From: Apodemus sylvaticus
Taxonomy: Eukaryota > Chordata > Mammalia > Rodentia > Muridae
Length of the DNA stretch: 64,000 bases
Direction of reading: 5' to 3'
Assembly (NCBI RefSeq): GCF_947179515.1
Contig: NC_067487.1
Coordinates: forward strand, 46,574,514-46,638,513
A program made the translations under genes and the position numbers. Positions 1 to 12,823 of this stretch are shown in pieces. The notes beneath the pieces were generated by a model, which worked only from the letters and a program-made list of their open reading frames with translations, was not told the DNA's origin and did not search any database. Within the stretch, counting starts at the first letter, position 1. Every line of letters starts with the position of its first letter.

Positions 1-34
1 GTTATGGTCCTTTTCTCAAAAATATACATAAACA

Positions 35-300
35 GGTGCTAGAGAGATGATCCAGTGGTTCAGGGCAGTTCAGTTCACAGCTCTGGCAAAGGACCCAGGT
101 TTAGTCCCTGGCCCCCCACACAATGGCTCACAACTATCTGTAACTCTAGTTCTAAGGGCATCTGACACCCTCTTCTGACTTTGGAGAGTGCTAGGTAAGC
201 ACATGGAATACAGACTTAAAGCAGACTCAGAGGCAGGCATAAATAAATAAAAAATAAAAAAAATAAATAAATAAGTAATACTTTTAAAGCAAGTAAATAA
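35..300 (+). mobile_element. B3-type SINE
   Basis: The head reads gctagagagatgatccagtgg, a degenerate B2/B3 tRNA-derived promoter region. The body has the B3 signature cacaatggctcacaactatc followed by 'ctgtaactctagttctaagg' and 'tctgacaccctcttctgact'. It ends in an A-rich AAAT tail. The short open frames over it are not genes. Confidence 0.85.
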
Positions 301-1836
301 AATACACGACACCCATGAAAGAAAATCAGCAATGGGATGTCATAAAACAAAAAAAGAGAAGGCAAGCAGAAATTTGAAACACAATAAAGTCTTAAATTTG
401 AAGGGGACAAATCTCCCAGAAAATAGGGCATAATTGAAAAACACAAAATAAAAGTGTTGACAATTATGGATTGCTATAAAAAGAGCCAAGAGAAATGGGA
501 AGAATCCCAAGAAAACTTTGCAGAACTTAAGGATTTGAATTTTTCCTCCCCTCAAAGGGCCTAGTCCTGGCTACACACAGGGCTGGAGAGCAAAGCCCAG
601 CATGGAAAGTCAGAAAACTACAGTTGCCAAACACAATTAAAAACAAACAAAATCCTGCCAACCAAAAATGTCAGAGACAAAAGGCTTGAGGACTAAATAG
701 GACGGCGTCTCTAGATGCCACACTGGAAACTTAAGAACAAATGGCACAATGCCTTTGAAATTGTGAGGGAAAATAATGCCCAGCCCAGGGCTCCATCCAC
801 ACCAACTAAGCCATCAATCATGAGTCTGATAAGAAAGGTCTCAAAATCTTGACCTCCCCTGCACCCTGGGGTGAACGAAGAAAGAGGACCTGGATGCCAG
901 CGGGGACCTCACAGGAGAAGGGGTCCCCAGCATGGCAATTCGGGGGCTGCCGTGGATGACAGCCACACAGCCCTAAGCAGCAATCAGCACCCAGGGAAGC
1001 AGATCAGGGGCTCTGGGAGGAGTCACCAAGGTCAATTTGACGGGATTTGATAACATCTGATTATCACATTAGGAAGAGAAGATCTGTTACAACTGGAGGC
1101 GGAGCAAAGGAGAATAAATGATATAGCAACTAAGGAAACATCACAATCATTCACCCGAAGGGAAATCAGATTTTGTGGGGGGAGGAAAGTGTACTGCAGC
1201 AGACGGAAGGCAGCCACCATGTCTAACATCTTTAAAGCAGGGCAATGAAGAGGCTTGGATCTACCCAAGCCCACAGCATTAATATCCTGGAAGGCTGAGG
1301 GGGGAGGTAAGAGAAACACTGTTGGAAAGATCAAGGAGAGGAAAAAGTTAATCCCGCTTCTGAGGCTGGGAGCCACTGAGGATGTCAACTAGACGGGCAA
1401 GAAGCAGCATGAACATAATGACCAGGGACACAGCTAAATATAAATAAAAACAAAAGCTAAATAGTTGAAAAATAAAACCGGAGGAGGAGGAGGAAGGGGG
1501 GGGATCACAGCTCTCTTACACATGTCTATGAAATAACTTGACCTTTTAAATATATATTGACATGTAGCCCTGATTTTCATAAAAAAAGATTACCAAATAA
1601 TACACAAGGTAAGAGATGTGGAATCCAATTCAGTCTACACTCATGTATCCACTTGCTTGTTTATGAAATCATTAGAAAAGTATGTGTGCCTGTATTCTGC
1701 AGTGCAGTAGCACAGTTCTTTTCAGAAGAGTATCTTGAGGTCTTCTTTGTTACGTTCTTGAAAGAACGTTTAATGAAGAGAAATCACTCACCTCAAGTTA
1801 GTTATAGTGCCTAGACACTGGCCAGACAGGCTGTAT
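301..1836. other. Unassigned non-coding stretch
   Basis: A-rich sequence with no SINE, LTR or L1 signature that I recognise. The longest open frame is 118 residues on the minus strand at 1032-1388. It has no recognisable domain and I treat it as chance. A short GGA/G-rich run lies near 1481-1503. Confidence 0.5.
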
Positions 1837-1867
1837 AAAAAAAAAAAAAGAAAGAAAGAAAGAAAGA
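1837..1867. repeat. Poly(A)/(GAAA)n tract
   Basis: Thirteen A followed by about four GAAA units. It looks like a retroposon tail, but no SINE body is visible directly upstream. Confidence 0.9.
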
Positions 1868-3097
1868 CTAATTTGTGAACGCTATTTGCAAAGTCAACAA
1901 TCTTCCCGGGCCTTTGAAACTGGCAGCCTCTCTAATTTTTTTATCTGTTATGAACTCATAACTACCTCCTCCTTCCAAAAAGACAGCTACCTTTTTCTTA
2001 AGTCACATTTTTCTCTTCACATTACAAAACTACAGTGAGGTAGAAGATTACAGAGTATTAATTATGATGTGCTTTCAGAATAGCCGGGGAGACAGTTACT
2101 TGAAAACTCTGAAAGGGAACTCTGGGTAGAAATCATGCAATTTATTCTTTGTGTCTTAATATTTTGAGATACAATAACAAAACTGTATTCCTTTTTTTTT
2201 TTGTCTTCCACGTGAGTTGAAAGGCAGAAACGCAAACATAACAAGATCAATTCACAAGGCGCTTTTCTTTGTTATGAATTATATTCCTTGCATGAAATGG
2301 CTGAATATACCTGCTTTAAAATACCTACTAAGAATCTGTGACAGGGCATCCACACCATAAAATTGCCCAGTGGAATTAAAATTCTTTCTTTCATGAACTA
2401 TGACCCCTCAGTAAGACAAGAGTATTTTGATGAAAGTAATGTCAGTGTTATCTGCTGTTACTGGAATCTGTACTTACTCCCCCAACCAATTCTGATATAT
2501 CCTTGGAAATCTATAGCTTAGGACTGTGACTTGAGACATTCATATGGCATTTCAATAAAATGTCAACTGTACTGAAAGGTATCGTTAATACATTATCGAG
2601 ATACAGCATTGCAAAATGCCATCATGACACTCAACTCAAATGAGTTGAACTCAACTCAACTCAAATGATGAAACTCAACGTTTCATCCTCAGATAATTTC
2701 TCTCTCGCCGATGGGCACCTGCATATGGCTAACCCTCTGAGACCTTAAAGTTAAAGGGCATTCCCTGTTGAGACTGATGAGGACACGGGGACTTTTGATT
2801 TCTCCAAAGGATGTTTTGTTGTTGTTTGAATCCACTCATCTTCAAGGGACTTCCAACAATCACAAGGATATCTGATAAGCAGGAACATCTTACCATTGAA
2901 AACTACTCTAAAAGCACATTGTCCGACCTCTTTTCCTTGAACATGTGAAATGTGACAGAGAAGTTAATTAAGTTGACAAACAACCCCTGATTAGTTCGGA
3001 GTCTTCTAGAAACCAACTGAGCGGCCTTAGTCCAATAATTCATTACAGAGTCTGCAAAGCAAGGAGAGACACTACTGAGACTTAGAGCCATAAAAAT
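1868..3097. other. Unassigned non-coding stretch
   Basis: AT-rich unique-looking sequence. The only structure seen is a small CTCAA-based repeat with a hairpin at 2628-2667 and a T-run near 2191-2203. Confidence 0.5.
2628..2667. repeat. CTCAA mini-repeat with hairpin
   Basis: The 16-mer nactcaactcaaatga occurs twice (2628-2643 and 2653-2667). The first copy also forms an 8-bp inverted repeat, tcaactca / tgagttga, with a 2-base loop (2631-2648). Confidence 0.8.
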
Positions 3098-3107
3098 AAA
3101 CACACAC

Positions 3108-3255
3108 TTTTTGTTTTTCGAGACAGGGTTTCTCTGTATAGCCCTGGCCATCCTGGAACTCACTCTGTAGACCAGGCTGGCCTCAGAACTCAGAAATCCT
3201 CCTGCCTCTGCCTCCAAAGTGCTGGGATTAAAGGGGTGTGCCACCACTGGCCGGC
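3108..3255 (-). mobile_element. B1 SINE
   Basis: Reverse-orientation B1: poly-T tail, then cgagacagggtttctctgta, the 7SL-derived body and a terminal ccaccactggccggc. It is flanked by a perfect 10-bp target duplication, aaacacacac, at 3098-3107 and 3256-3265, so both ends are intact. Confidence 0.95.
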
Positions 3256-3486
3256 AAACACACACATTTTTAATGATATTTTTAGTCATCTGTGCAGTGA
3301 CGCATATGGGATGGCCTATCTTGCTACGAAAATCAAACTAAATTTTCCTTTATGTTCAAAAGACAGACTGCAACTCGAGACCTGATTCAGTAAGATCTAC
3401 AGTTTTTCAGGTTTTTTGTTTGTTTTTTTTTTCTTCCTTCCTCCTATCAGGTCAGTGACTAGATATGGGTACATACAGTATGGGGT

Positions 3487-3526
3487 GCTACCACAGAGCT
3501 GTGGTTGCTGCCACAGAGCTGGGGCT
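3487..3526. repeat. 20-bp tandem duplication
   Basis: Two adjacent 20-bp units share gct.ccacagagctg.gg.t. The first contains the palindrome ccacag-ag-ctgtgg. Confidence 0.7.
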
Positions 3527-3844
3527 GTTTTCTCCCAGTGCTCCAGGTCACCGGATATCAAGTCTGGAGCAGGAAGAGAAGGAAGAGAAGGAAGATGGGG
3601 AGGGGAAGCGATAGCTCCAAAGGGGTTGAATAAGTTGTACCTTGGGGCTCTAATATTTCCCAGGAGACTGTTCTCTGATTAAAGACCTGACAACTGTCCT
3701 CACCGACACTCCAGGAAGTAATCCCTTGGACAGTTATGATAAGAAGCCAAAAAGAGCTAGTGTCAGTCTTAAATAACATGTAAATGCTTATGCATTTTTA
3801 CAGTCTTGTCTTACTATTACTATAGATGCCTCTTTTTAAAAAAT

Positions 3845-4037
3845 AATTTTATTTAAGTGTGGGTGAGTGTGTATGTGAGTGTGTACACCTGTGCATCACC
3901 TTGTCAGGCACCTAAAGGTCAGGTGGCAACCTGCAAGAATCAGCTCTTTCTTTTCTCGAGGGGTCCCAGGGATCCTACTCAGTTCATAGGTTTAGTGACA
4001 CATGCCTTTTACCTACTGAGCGGATCTTGCTCTACAG
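3845..4037 (-). mobile_element. B3/B2-superfamily SINE, diverged
   Basis: Reverse copy: T-rich tail with GTGTGTATGTGAG, 'caacctgcaagaatcagctc', 'gtcccagggatcctactcag', and a promoter-head remnant 'cctactgagcggatcttg' at the right end. Confidence 0.65.
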
Positions 4038-4320
4038 TCAGAAAGTTTAGGGAGAAAATGAAGAATACGCAATGTTCAAAATAAGGGATCTGGTTATCTG
4101 GAACACTCCTCCCTGTTTAAACAAACGAAGAATAATTTCAATAGCTTAAAAAAAAAAAAAGGCCAGGTCATAAATGTGTTAAAGATGTGGATTACTGATT
4201 AATTCTCCTAAGAATGTGATTGGCTGCAGGTACCACAAAATCCACTCTATGGTGTTTTTAATGAAGTACAACCAAATTTAAAGAAGACGAGATTATACAT
4301 AGCATCTGTACAACTACCCC

Positions 4321-4321
<1 letters not shown>

Positions 4322-4356
<35 letters not shown>
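4322..4356. repeat. (CA)n microsatellite
   Basis: About 17 uninterrupted CA units. Confidence 0.97.
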
Positions 4357-4357
<1 letters not shown>

Positions 4358-4746
4358 AGTCAAGTAGACCATATATTCATACAGGATTAGAGGCAGTACA
4401 GTCTCAGTCAATATCCAACTTTGTCACAGCTACACCCAATACCACACTGACAAAGCTGTGTCCCAACAGGAATGCACAGAAAGACACCATCAGCCCACTC
4501 GCTATAACTTCCCAATCACTAGATTAATTAAAAAACGCCAACCTCTGGTTTAGATAAACAGGACTGAAAAGAAGCTAGCATTTCTCCTAAGACAACAAAA
4601 GAAAGCTACCAAGCATCTAAATGGCAAGGCCATATGCAAACAGAGAAAACTACAAAGAAGGATTGGGGGAGGGGATCTGAGCAAGCTAGCAACAGGGATC
4701 CCTCCCCTCTTCACAAGAGAGGAAAAGTTCCACCCCCCAAGATAGC

Positions 4747-4773
4747 ACCCCCCACACACACACACATACACCG
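4747..4773. repeat. Short (CA)n
   Basis: Imperfect CA run after a C-rich stretch. Confidence 0.85.
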
Positions 4774-5180
4774 TGAGATTTTTGCTCAGAACCAAGCAGC
4801 ACAACCACACTTGACAGTGAGGAAAGTTGTGGGTGCCTTCAAGTTTCTTACACAACACAGGGTGTAAGTCGTTTAGACAAGTTCACAACCGCCCATGTTA
4901 GACACACTGCAGCCTTGGCAGGAAGGGAAAATAGGCATTGTGTATACATTTAACAATGGGTGTTCCAATGGGCTCCACCGTAGTTTCTATTTTCTCCATT
5001 GGTATATAATCTGCTGCACAAAATGAAATGTGCTTTCTTAGCTTTGAACTAATTAGTCGAACGGAGGCAGAGAGGGCACAAGCAGATTCAGTGGAGAGGG
5101 TGCGTCTATTAAAGGCATATCTATCACTAGTCACGTAAAGGTAAACTAAGAGATGGGGAATGGTTCTCCCGACAACTTCA

Positions 5181-5285
5181 AATACTTAACGTATCCATAC
5201 AGCTGTGTCTACAACTAGGAAAACGAGGTTGTTAAATCAGACGCCCTCTAAGGTCCCCTAAAGCTCTAACATCCTGTGGTTCCTT
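5181..5285 (+). mobile_element. MIR fossil
   Basis: Follows the 3' half of the MIR consensus: 'tacttaacg...ctgtgtct', 'ggaaaacgaggttgtt', 'gccctctaaggtcccc', 'aagctctaacatcctgtgg'. This is an ancient mammalian tRNA-derived SINE. Confidence 0.75.
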
Positions 5286-6198
5286 TAAATATGTCATCTG
5301 ATCAAGTAAACAAGGCATAAAATGGACTGTCAAAACTCCCTCCGAAAAATAGTAAACCCCCCCCCCCAGGACCACTGTGGAGGAGAGAGGATAGCTTTAA
5401 ACTAAAGAGGTGGTGGGAAGAATTTTACTTAAATAACTTCACACATTACTAAAAGACTGGCATTCTGTTCAGCCCTTCCAATTTCCAGCAAAGCACACGT
5501 GTAAGAAGGGTAGTTATCTTTTTAAAAACACTATAAATGTGTCTTGTAAAATTTATACTGTTTCTTCTTACAACAAATTTAAAATAGTTTTCAAGTCCAA
5601 AATGATAAATGCTGTTGCTGGCCAAGCACTGGACACCCTACAGCTCCTTCAACCGTCAAGACCCTGAAGAGTCTGTGGAAGGACAGGACGGCCGCATGTC
5701 TTTAGCTGCACTCTGGAGACTTCACCCAAATGACAGTCCCCGTAAACAACGCACTTCGAGTTCATGAAAACTTAGGAAAGATTACCGAGTGTCCAGAAGA
5801 AATGTGCATTGCCAAGGGAATAAAAAAACTGAGTTGCCTCTCGGGTTAAGTAGAACAAATTGAAGAAAGAGAAATGGTGCGAGAAAGGGGCAGCTTTGGA
5901 AAGAAAAAAAATTCGTTCAGCAAAATGTTCCCATATTTTTCTGGGAAATCATCTAAGTTTACAACTTAGGTAATCAGATTCTTTCCAATAAATTGGTCAT
6001 AACTCATGTTAAAAAGCAAATAAAGCAAAATCCTAATATCCTGAGGAATCAATGCAGGAAAAAAATGTAACATGGGACTTAACCTGAAGTCCCGAACGGG
6101 AGCAAAGCCGGAAGCCGTTATTTCACTCTTCCGGGGGAAGGGGATGGAACATAAAACAGAGATCTACCTTGAGAGATCACCAAATTACAGCATCTAGG
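5286..6198. other. Unassigned non-coding stretch
   Basis: AT-rich sequence. A 9-base C-run near 5358 is the only visible repeat. Confidence 0.45.
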
Positions 6199-6210
6199 AT
6201 GCAACTGACA

Positions 6211-6395
6211 GGGACTGGAGAGATGGCTCAGTGGTTAAGAGCACTGACTGCTCTTCCAGAGGTCCTGAGTTCGAATCCCAGCAACCACATGGTGGCTCAC
6301 AACCATCCGTAATGAGATCTGATGCCTTCTTCTGGAGTGTCTGAAGACAGCTGTGGTGCACTTCATTACATATAATAAAGAAAGAAATATTTATA
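6211..6395 (+). mobile_element. B2 SINE
   Basis: Close to the mouse B2 consensus from ctggagagatggctcagtgg through 'gcaaccacatggtggctcac' and 'gtctgaagacagctgtgg' to an AATAAAG tail. A 12-bp target duplication with two mismatches, atgca(a/g)ctga(c/t)a, lies at 6199-6210 and 6396-6407. Confidence 0.95.
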
Positions 6396-6983
6396 ATGCA
6401 GCTGATAAAGTATTCACAATTAAATTCAAACCCACCTATGAGAAGCCTTTAAAGACAGACCAGGATTGCCATCTACCAAAAGATGGTTGAATGACAAGGG
6501 TCAAAAAGGAACGGACTGGAAGCAGCGAGGAAAAGACACAGGAGGACCAGAGCAAGCTGATGGGGGTGGCGGGTGCTGAGTCCCTCCTGGCACTCAGTAA
6601 TTGATACCACCACCAGTATTACTGTCTGGGGAAGAAGACGCCCTTTTCGATCTCCATTCTGACCTATCAAAAAGGCAGCCATGGGTTTTCCCCCAATGCC
6701 AGGTCTGGGGAGAGACCTGCTTTGAGAACTTGCTTTGGTACTTGCAGCCTTGCGCCCCCACCAAGTCAGTCCCCTCCCTACACTCTGCCATGCCACGGCC
6801 TCAGAATTGTAACCCTCCCTACCCACAGCCGTCCAGCCACTCATCGACACCAAGGGACAATAATAGGACAACACTTTTTCCAGACATGCCTCGGAAAATT
6901 CAGGATGGGCTTGGCACCCCACTCCTCAAACTGTTTGGATGAAAGAGGTGCAAAGGCTCCTCATCCCCGTGACCCAAGCATTT

Positions 6984-7013
6984 AAAAAACGAAACAAAAC
7001 AAAACAAAAAAAC
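6984..7013. repeat. (CAAAA)n
   Basis: A-rich run with regularly spaced C/G residues. Confidence 0.85.
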
Positions 7014-7133
7014 CCTGTGCTGGGTCAGTCCAGCCTGAAATACTGAAATATCCCGAATACACCATGTGGCATCTGCCACGCTCTGCAGCTCTACAGCACT
7101 GATGACTGAACACTGGAGAGGGTTTGGGGTCAC

Positions 7134-7151
7134 ATTTATTTATTTATTTAT
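7134..7151. repeat. (ATTT)n
   Basis: Four tandem ATTT units. Confidence 0.85.
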
Positions 7152-8004
7152 CTTAAGCCCCTGTGTCTCTCGCTCTCCTCGAGGAAACCTGTGACTCTCG
7201 GAAGAGCATGGTAGCTGTGACCCCGCGCTGGAAGGAGGTAGATCAAAGGCGGCCTGGCCAGACATGGGAAACCATCTCCACTGAGAGTGGACACACTGCC
7301 TGTCAAAAGGTTACTCCCACCGCGTTGGGACAGCAGATCACATTACTAGGAGTAACAACATGAAAGGGCCAAATCTGGCCACAGTCACCCACATACATGT
7401 TTTTCTTTCCAACAAGGGCAAATGGGAGACCCCAGCCACCTCAGAGTTCCCGTCTTATCACTTGTGGGGGATGGGGGGGGGCAAGGCGGGAAGGGAGCCT
7501 TTCCCTAATCAATACAGACCCTGAGCCTCAGCCACTGTCTAATTCCTTTTATATTTTTCTTTTCATTCAGAAACAGCTCACATTCACCGAGACTTTTCTG
7601 TCTTAAACTTTTTTTTTTTTTAAATCCGAGCAATCACAAGCTATATTCTGTGGAAGACAAAATAACTTTGGAGGCGTAAATCTTAATGTCAATGACAGGA
7701 AGGCTTTGGTGAACCATTACCATAAATCTGACAAACGCTAATTTGATGGGTGGCTGTATCTGTCTGCTGCACGGACAGTCTAGACAGTCTATTGAGAAAT
7801 CTTAAAACACAACTGCTTGTTCCCTGTAACACCATCTGGATATGGCAATAAGTGCCGACCTAGCGCCATTCACCCATGGATCAAAGCACATGCTAATGCT
7901 ATCATGAAGTCATACACATAAAAAATTCAATCTGAGAACTCGAAGCAATTTCCCTAAGTCTTCAGTGAAGAAACCCCAGACTTAGTGAGACTCAAGCTAA
8001 GTGT

Positions 8005-8056
8005 GTGAAGGAGGGAGGGGGGAAGGGGGAAGAGGGAAAGGGGGGGAGGAAGGAAC
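8005..8056. repeat. Polypurine G/A-rich tract
   Basis: About 50 bases made almost only of G and A with several G-runs. Confidence 0.85.
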
Positions 8057-8816
8057 CGAATATTTAATGAGCCCGGCTTCCAGAGGAATGTTAGGCCACC
8101 CATTGTATTGGGAAAAGGCTCACGTCACGCTTCGCCTTGGTACCCGTCAGGGTGCCCCTTTACAAAAATTGATCTGAGGACCTTTGTAATTACCTGTTTC
8201 AGACGAGGGAAGAAGGCAGACTGGGGGTGGGGGGGGGGCTTGTGAAGCAAAAGATGGGATACAAGGTGTAAATCGAATATTATAACATATTGGTCTGAAG
8301 CGGCATAGATGTTCAATACTGCAATATGAAAAACCTTTCTCATTAAACTGACTGTGGCATTAGATCAAAGAATCAAGGGCCTCCTATTGAACTCCTTCAG
8401 ATATTACAGACGTACAAGCAAGTCTGGCTGTGCAAGTCTGCAAGCTCCCCCTCCACGCCTCCCCTCCCCCATCCCTTGCACCCTTATCCTATAGCTGGCT
8501 GGAGAAGAACTTAGAAGACCTAGGCTGTGCAGGCCAAACGCGAAGAATCTTGGCTTTTCCCAACATTCTATAACATGGCAATAAACTAAAATTTGAATTG
8601 AACAGCACTTTCACAAACAAGTGTTTTCTACAATTTTAAGGTACTTTTTGAAATACATCATTAAGGCGCACAGATGTGCTATCTGACCTCACCACCTTGC
8701 TATTGAAAGGAAGCTCTTGACGAAAGAGTGTTTCACTACACTGGGCAGCACTACCAGTATGTTTGGTGCCCTGTGCTTCCTGACTGGTGACATCATCTCC
8801 CATTGGAATCTGACAT

Positions 8817-8833
8817 GGGGGGGGGGGGGGGGG
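8817..8833. repeat. Poly(G)17
   Basis: Seventeen consecutive G on plus. It is length-unstable and prone to sequencing error. Confidence 0.95.
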
Positions 8834-10338
8834 CGGAGGAAGCCATGGCAAAAAAACACCTTAGCAATATGTTGCTATTATTATGCTTAACTCCCTCTGC
8901 TAGGAGGCAATAAATATGTCACGTCTTTATTTCACTCACTCGGTTTAAGTCATACAAATTCCCACCAGCATAATTTATTTTATTTTTTTTATAGCTGTTA
9001 CAATCGGTGTGTCTGCATTATGTATGTATGGATGTGTGCAAACACACACATTCAACTAGATGAATTGTCCAAGTGTGCTATCCAGGCCTTGGGAGGTGGG
9101 TTACACAGCAAAACCAGTGAGAAATTACATGCTTTGTCTATCAGAGGGCTGTGGCCTAGGCAGCAAATTTCGAGCTTACACGGTTACTATAGATTTACCC
9201 ACAGAAACTAAGCTTAAAACGGGAACTGAGGCAGATCCCTTCTGCCCCACACCGTGCAGACGCTTCATGTCCTGCAAGTGTACCTGCTGGAATATGCAGA
9301 GGCAGCACAGGACAACAGCAAGAACCTACTGCCACTTCTAAAATGTCTCGTGAATTTTTAGAAGGCCACACCAAGTCTATGACTTTACAACGCTAGTGAT
9401 GCGTCCAGTCAATAAACGAGAAAACCGAAGATTGACAGTTAGGCGATGATTTTTCTTAACACTCAATTTCTAAGGAAGACACCTCCCAAAACATTTGCCA
9501 ACAAAAATATTTCAAATGTAATATTAATAGCATAATGCTTTTGTTTCTTAATGATGGGGGGAATTTTACCAATTTTAACACCTCGATCAACATGGAGTCT
9601 TCCCATGTCAAATATGTTAAATAATAAAAGTTCTTTAAGTACGTCAACTGCCAATCAACTGAACAAGTTTCCAATGCAAGTGGCGGATGTTTTTATTTTA
9701 CATTCATCTTAAACCACAGAGCGGGCCGGTTACTACAACATAATCCTGATCCCCCCCAAAAAACCGGAAGAACAGCCTGTTTTTCCTGAACTATACAATT
9801 CCTGAGAGACCCGACACAAGAATGTAATCCACCTTTTCCAAGGACGGCTCTTGTCCTAACATCCAAAGAAATGCACTGTACAGATGTGAGACTCGCTTAG
9901 TCTGCGAGTTAATTATACGCCAAGATTTCTCAGCAGAACTAAGAACTATTCCATTAGCAAGATTCTCCTGTAATGATTAGGTGGTGCTCGAGAGAGAGGT
10001 CAGATAAAAATACTGATCTAAAATAACTGGGAAATCATAATTATTCGTGTTAACCATTTTATATATTTATACTGACTGCTTTTACAAATATAATTAAACA
10101 TCTCTGTGCTGCTTCCTTATCACAAGGACTAAATTGCAACTGATAATCATGTTGTCTACCAATAATGGTTTCCTTTCAGGCTGTGGTTGTAATTCTGTAA
10201 GTTTCAAAGGAGAAAAAAAATCACCCAAACATTGCTTAATGTAGCTAATCAGGCATTTTCAAAATTAGACTGTAATGAAATGTTAGACAGTGCGTCCAAG
10301 GATCTAAAAAAAAAAAAAAGTGATGTAGTGGAACAGTA
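8834..10338. other. Unassigned non-coding stretch
   Basis: No interspersed repeat recognised. The part at 10021-10240 is AT-rich and unusually free of simple repeats, with several TAAT-type cores. Without an alignment I cannot say it is conserved. Confidence 0.45.
10306..10319. repeat. Poly(A)14
   Basis: Fourteen consecutive A, about 20 bp left of the CTCF-like motif. Confidence 0.9.
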
Positions 10339-10353
10339 CTGCCATCTACTGGC
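10339..10353 (-). promoter_or_regulatory. Candidate CTCF motif
   Basis: The minus strand reads gccagtagatggcag, which fits the CTCF core CCASYAGRKGGCR at every position. Motif matches alone do not show occupancy. Confidence 0.45.
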
Positions 10354-12800
10354 TGATGTGCTACACTGCCAAGTCGGTGCGCTCAGGGTAGCCTCTGTCT
10401 TACCAAAGGAAGCCTATGGATGCTAAAGAGAAATCAGAAAACCCGGGTCTCACTTTTAGAGAGGAAGACTTTGTTTTTCATTTTTCAAGCACCATTATAC
10501 AACACGACTTTGTTTTCTGGCTTTGACATGTGAGATTTCCTACCGTGAACAACCCATCAAGATTACTACCACCCGTATTTATGAAATGATCACGCCCAGA
10601 CAATTCTTTGCAATCCCTCAAGTGTGTCCCTCAGTCAAACCTTGCTTGAGAACATAGAGAACAAACGGGTGTTAGTCCGCAATAAGCCCGTGGATACGTT
10701 CACCCGTGCATCCACGAAAGCAATTTGTGTTGCTGCCCAGGAATCATTTTATCAGGAGTTCCCTTTGGGTCAAGCCTGTCTGTGGCTTTTTCCCAGAGGG
10801 AGAAAGCAGGTTGGGGAAGTCATGAGACACAATGGTATTTATTCTAGGTTTTGACTGACGCGATTGAAAATCTACATGTATAGATAAGACCACAATAGTT
10901 GTCACCAGGACTCTTTGTATCCTGCAGAAGATGCTTTGTAGGAGTTCAACCGATTATTTTTAAGTAGCTTATAAGGAGATGTCAGGAGAAGGAAATGTAA
11001 CAGGACTCTTTAGTTTAAATGAAGCTGCCGTGATGTCCCAGGTGAAGATCTTGGCTCTGCCCACGGATCTTCCATCGGAGGACATGATACTGCGTTCCAC
11101 TGTGGCTTACAATATTCATGCTGTACCTGTGGGCTGCACATGCTAAGGCTTTAGACAAAAACTGCTACTGCTGGGTCCCGTTGGTTTTTGCATTAAAAAA
11201 AAAAAAAACAATAATCCAAAGGAGGAAAAAAAAAAACCCAGAGATTACAGACAGAAAACATTTAAGTGACAGAATTTTTAAAAGGGACTTAGTCTCCACT
11301 AACATAGTCCTTTTAGGCCACATAATTGAAGAACTCTAAAGAACCACAAAATAAAGTGAAAATCCCAGACATAAAGAGATCCACTTATTAATTAAAAGCA
11401 GCTCCCTTTTGCTATTAAAACAAGGTTGCCCATGCATACTTTATTGCTGCCACAGTCTTGCATGAGGCAGTATTCAAAACACATAAAAGTAAAGTTGAAT
11501 AGTTCTCTATGTGCGGAGTAGAGTTAAGTCATGTCTGCTTGCACAAAACTGTTTTTGCAAAGCCGCCACAGAGAGAGGACGGGTGTGAAAGGGAGTAAAA
11601 CCTACCAAGTCTCAAGTTCACCGACCGGGGGTGGGAGTGAGGGCGGGAGGGGTGGGGTGTGGACAACGTGAGGTGAACCAGAAAACTCCTGAAACTCTCC
11701 CTGTTGTAAAAACTGGAACCAGAAATCAAGACAATCACCACAAAAGAAAGAGGCAGGGAACTAATTAAATAAATTACATATTAATTAAATACAAGTTCTT
11801 TGGGACTTTTTTTTTTTAAAGTCTGGGTTTTGAATCCATGAAATGTATATCATAGTGGTTTCTCTGTGAGAAAAGACAGTGGTCACCAAAAAGAAAAAAG
11901 AAAGAAGCAATAGTCACTGATAACATATAATGTGGTTTTATTATAAGCACAAAAGGAACTTTGTGGTCCTCAAGCCCATTGTTCCTTCTAACCGTCCTTT
12001 ACAGCTATTGGGTAACCAGTCTGTAAAATCAGGAACTAAACCAAAAAGGGGAAAATCTGTCCTTCGGAGTCCACAGTAAGAATAAGCCACTAACATCTTA
12101 GAGAAAAGGCAGCAGCCTTTTCTGTGAAAAGCCAAGACTTACCAGAGTCTCTGGTCTTAAACACAGAAAATAAAGGCATTTCTGGGATAGATTTTAAACC
12201 AACCTCTTCATTTTATGATGCACCTATAACTGCATAAGCACTTCAACTGGATGGGCAGTGGCTGACCACAGCAACGCCCTGATTTATACATTTTACAGAT
12301 TATACTGCGCTAAAAAGTTACCTGCTACCCTACGTCCACACACATGACTGGCAGCCAGGGAAAACGGTTTACCATCAAGGTCAAAGAAGCGTGGCCAGCT
12401 GATCACTGCAGTTCACCCCCACCCTCCCACAAACTCCACTTTCTTTTCCTTTGCCACGGAAGACAAAAAGCAGAAGATTCTAAGGAGGCAGACAGTTTGT
12501 TTCCTAGAGCGAGCTGTGTGTGGAATCGGCTACTGAGCTTCAGTCAGCAGGTTTCTCCCTGTGGATGACGTCTCATTACCTGGGAACCCTCTCTCTGGGA
12601 GGGGAGCCCAGTCCTGAAGCATCTTCCCCTGCAACAGCAGCATCTTCCCATCATGCCTCTCGGCGGCACCCTGAGCATTCCAGGAGACCGTGGGGCGCAG
12701 TCAGGACGGTACGTCCGGACTCTGTTTACTTAGAGACCTATTTTCTGATTCAATTAAATAACAAGGCCCATATAATCTCTCTCTCTGAGACCAGCAAGAC
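10354..12800. other. Unassigned non-coding stretch
   Basis: A-runs at about 11192-11208 and 11225-11236 and a T-run near 11806. Otherwise no recognised repeat or gene. Confidence 0.45.
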
Positions 12801-12823
12801 CCCCCACACACACACACACACAC
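12801..12823. repeat. (CA)n
   Basis: About ten CA units after a C-run. Confidence 0.9.

Larger units (their letters stand above)
4038..5180. other. Non-coding stretch with two CA tracts
   Basis: Apart from an A-run at 4149-4161 and CA tracts at 4322-4356 and 4747-4773, nothing is recognised. Open frames of 75-102 residues here have no known domain. Confidence 0.5.
6408..8816. other. Unassigned non-coding stretch
   Basis: Contains a CAAAA run (6984-7013), an ATTT run (7134-7151), a T-run near 7608, and a G/A-rich block (8005-8056). Overlapping frames of up to 149 residues on both strands at 6473-6985 have no recognisable domain and no evident splice or promoter context. I do not call them genes. 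Confidence 0.5.

Noticed and set aside
6211..6240. tRNA-like promoter boxes as a tRNA gene
   Set aside because: They are the heads of B2 and B3 SINEs. No full cloverleaf or CCA-type tRNA is present.
6473..6985. 149-residue minus and 113-residue plus frames
   Set aside because: They overlap each other on opposite strands, show no domain or homologue I know, and have no promoter or splice context.
10021..10240. Possible conserved enhancer
   Set aside because: AT-rich with TAAT cores, but nothing visible in one sequence separates it from background. It would need a multi-species alignment.
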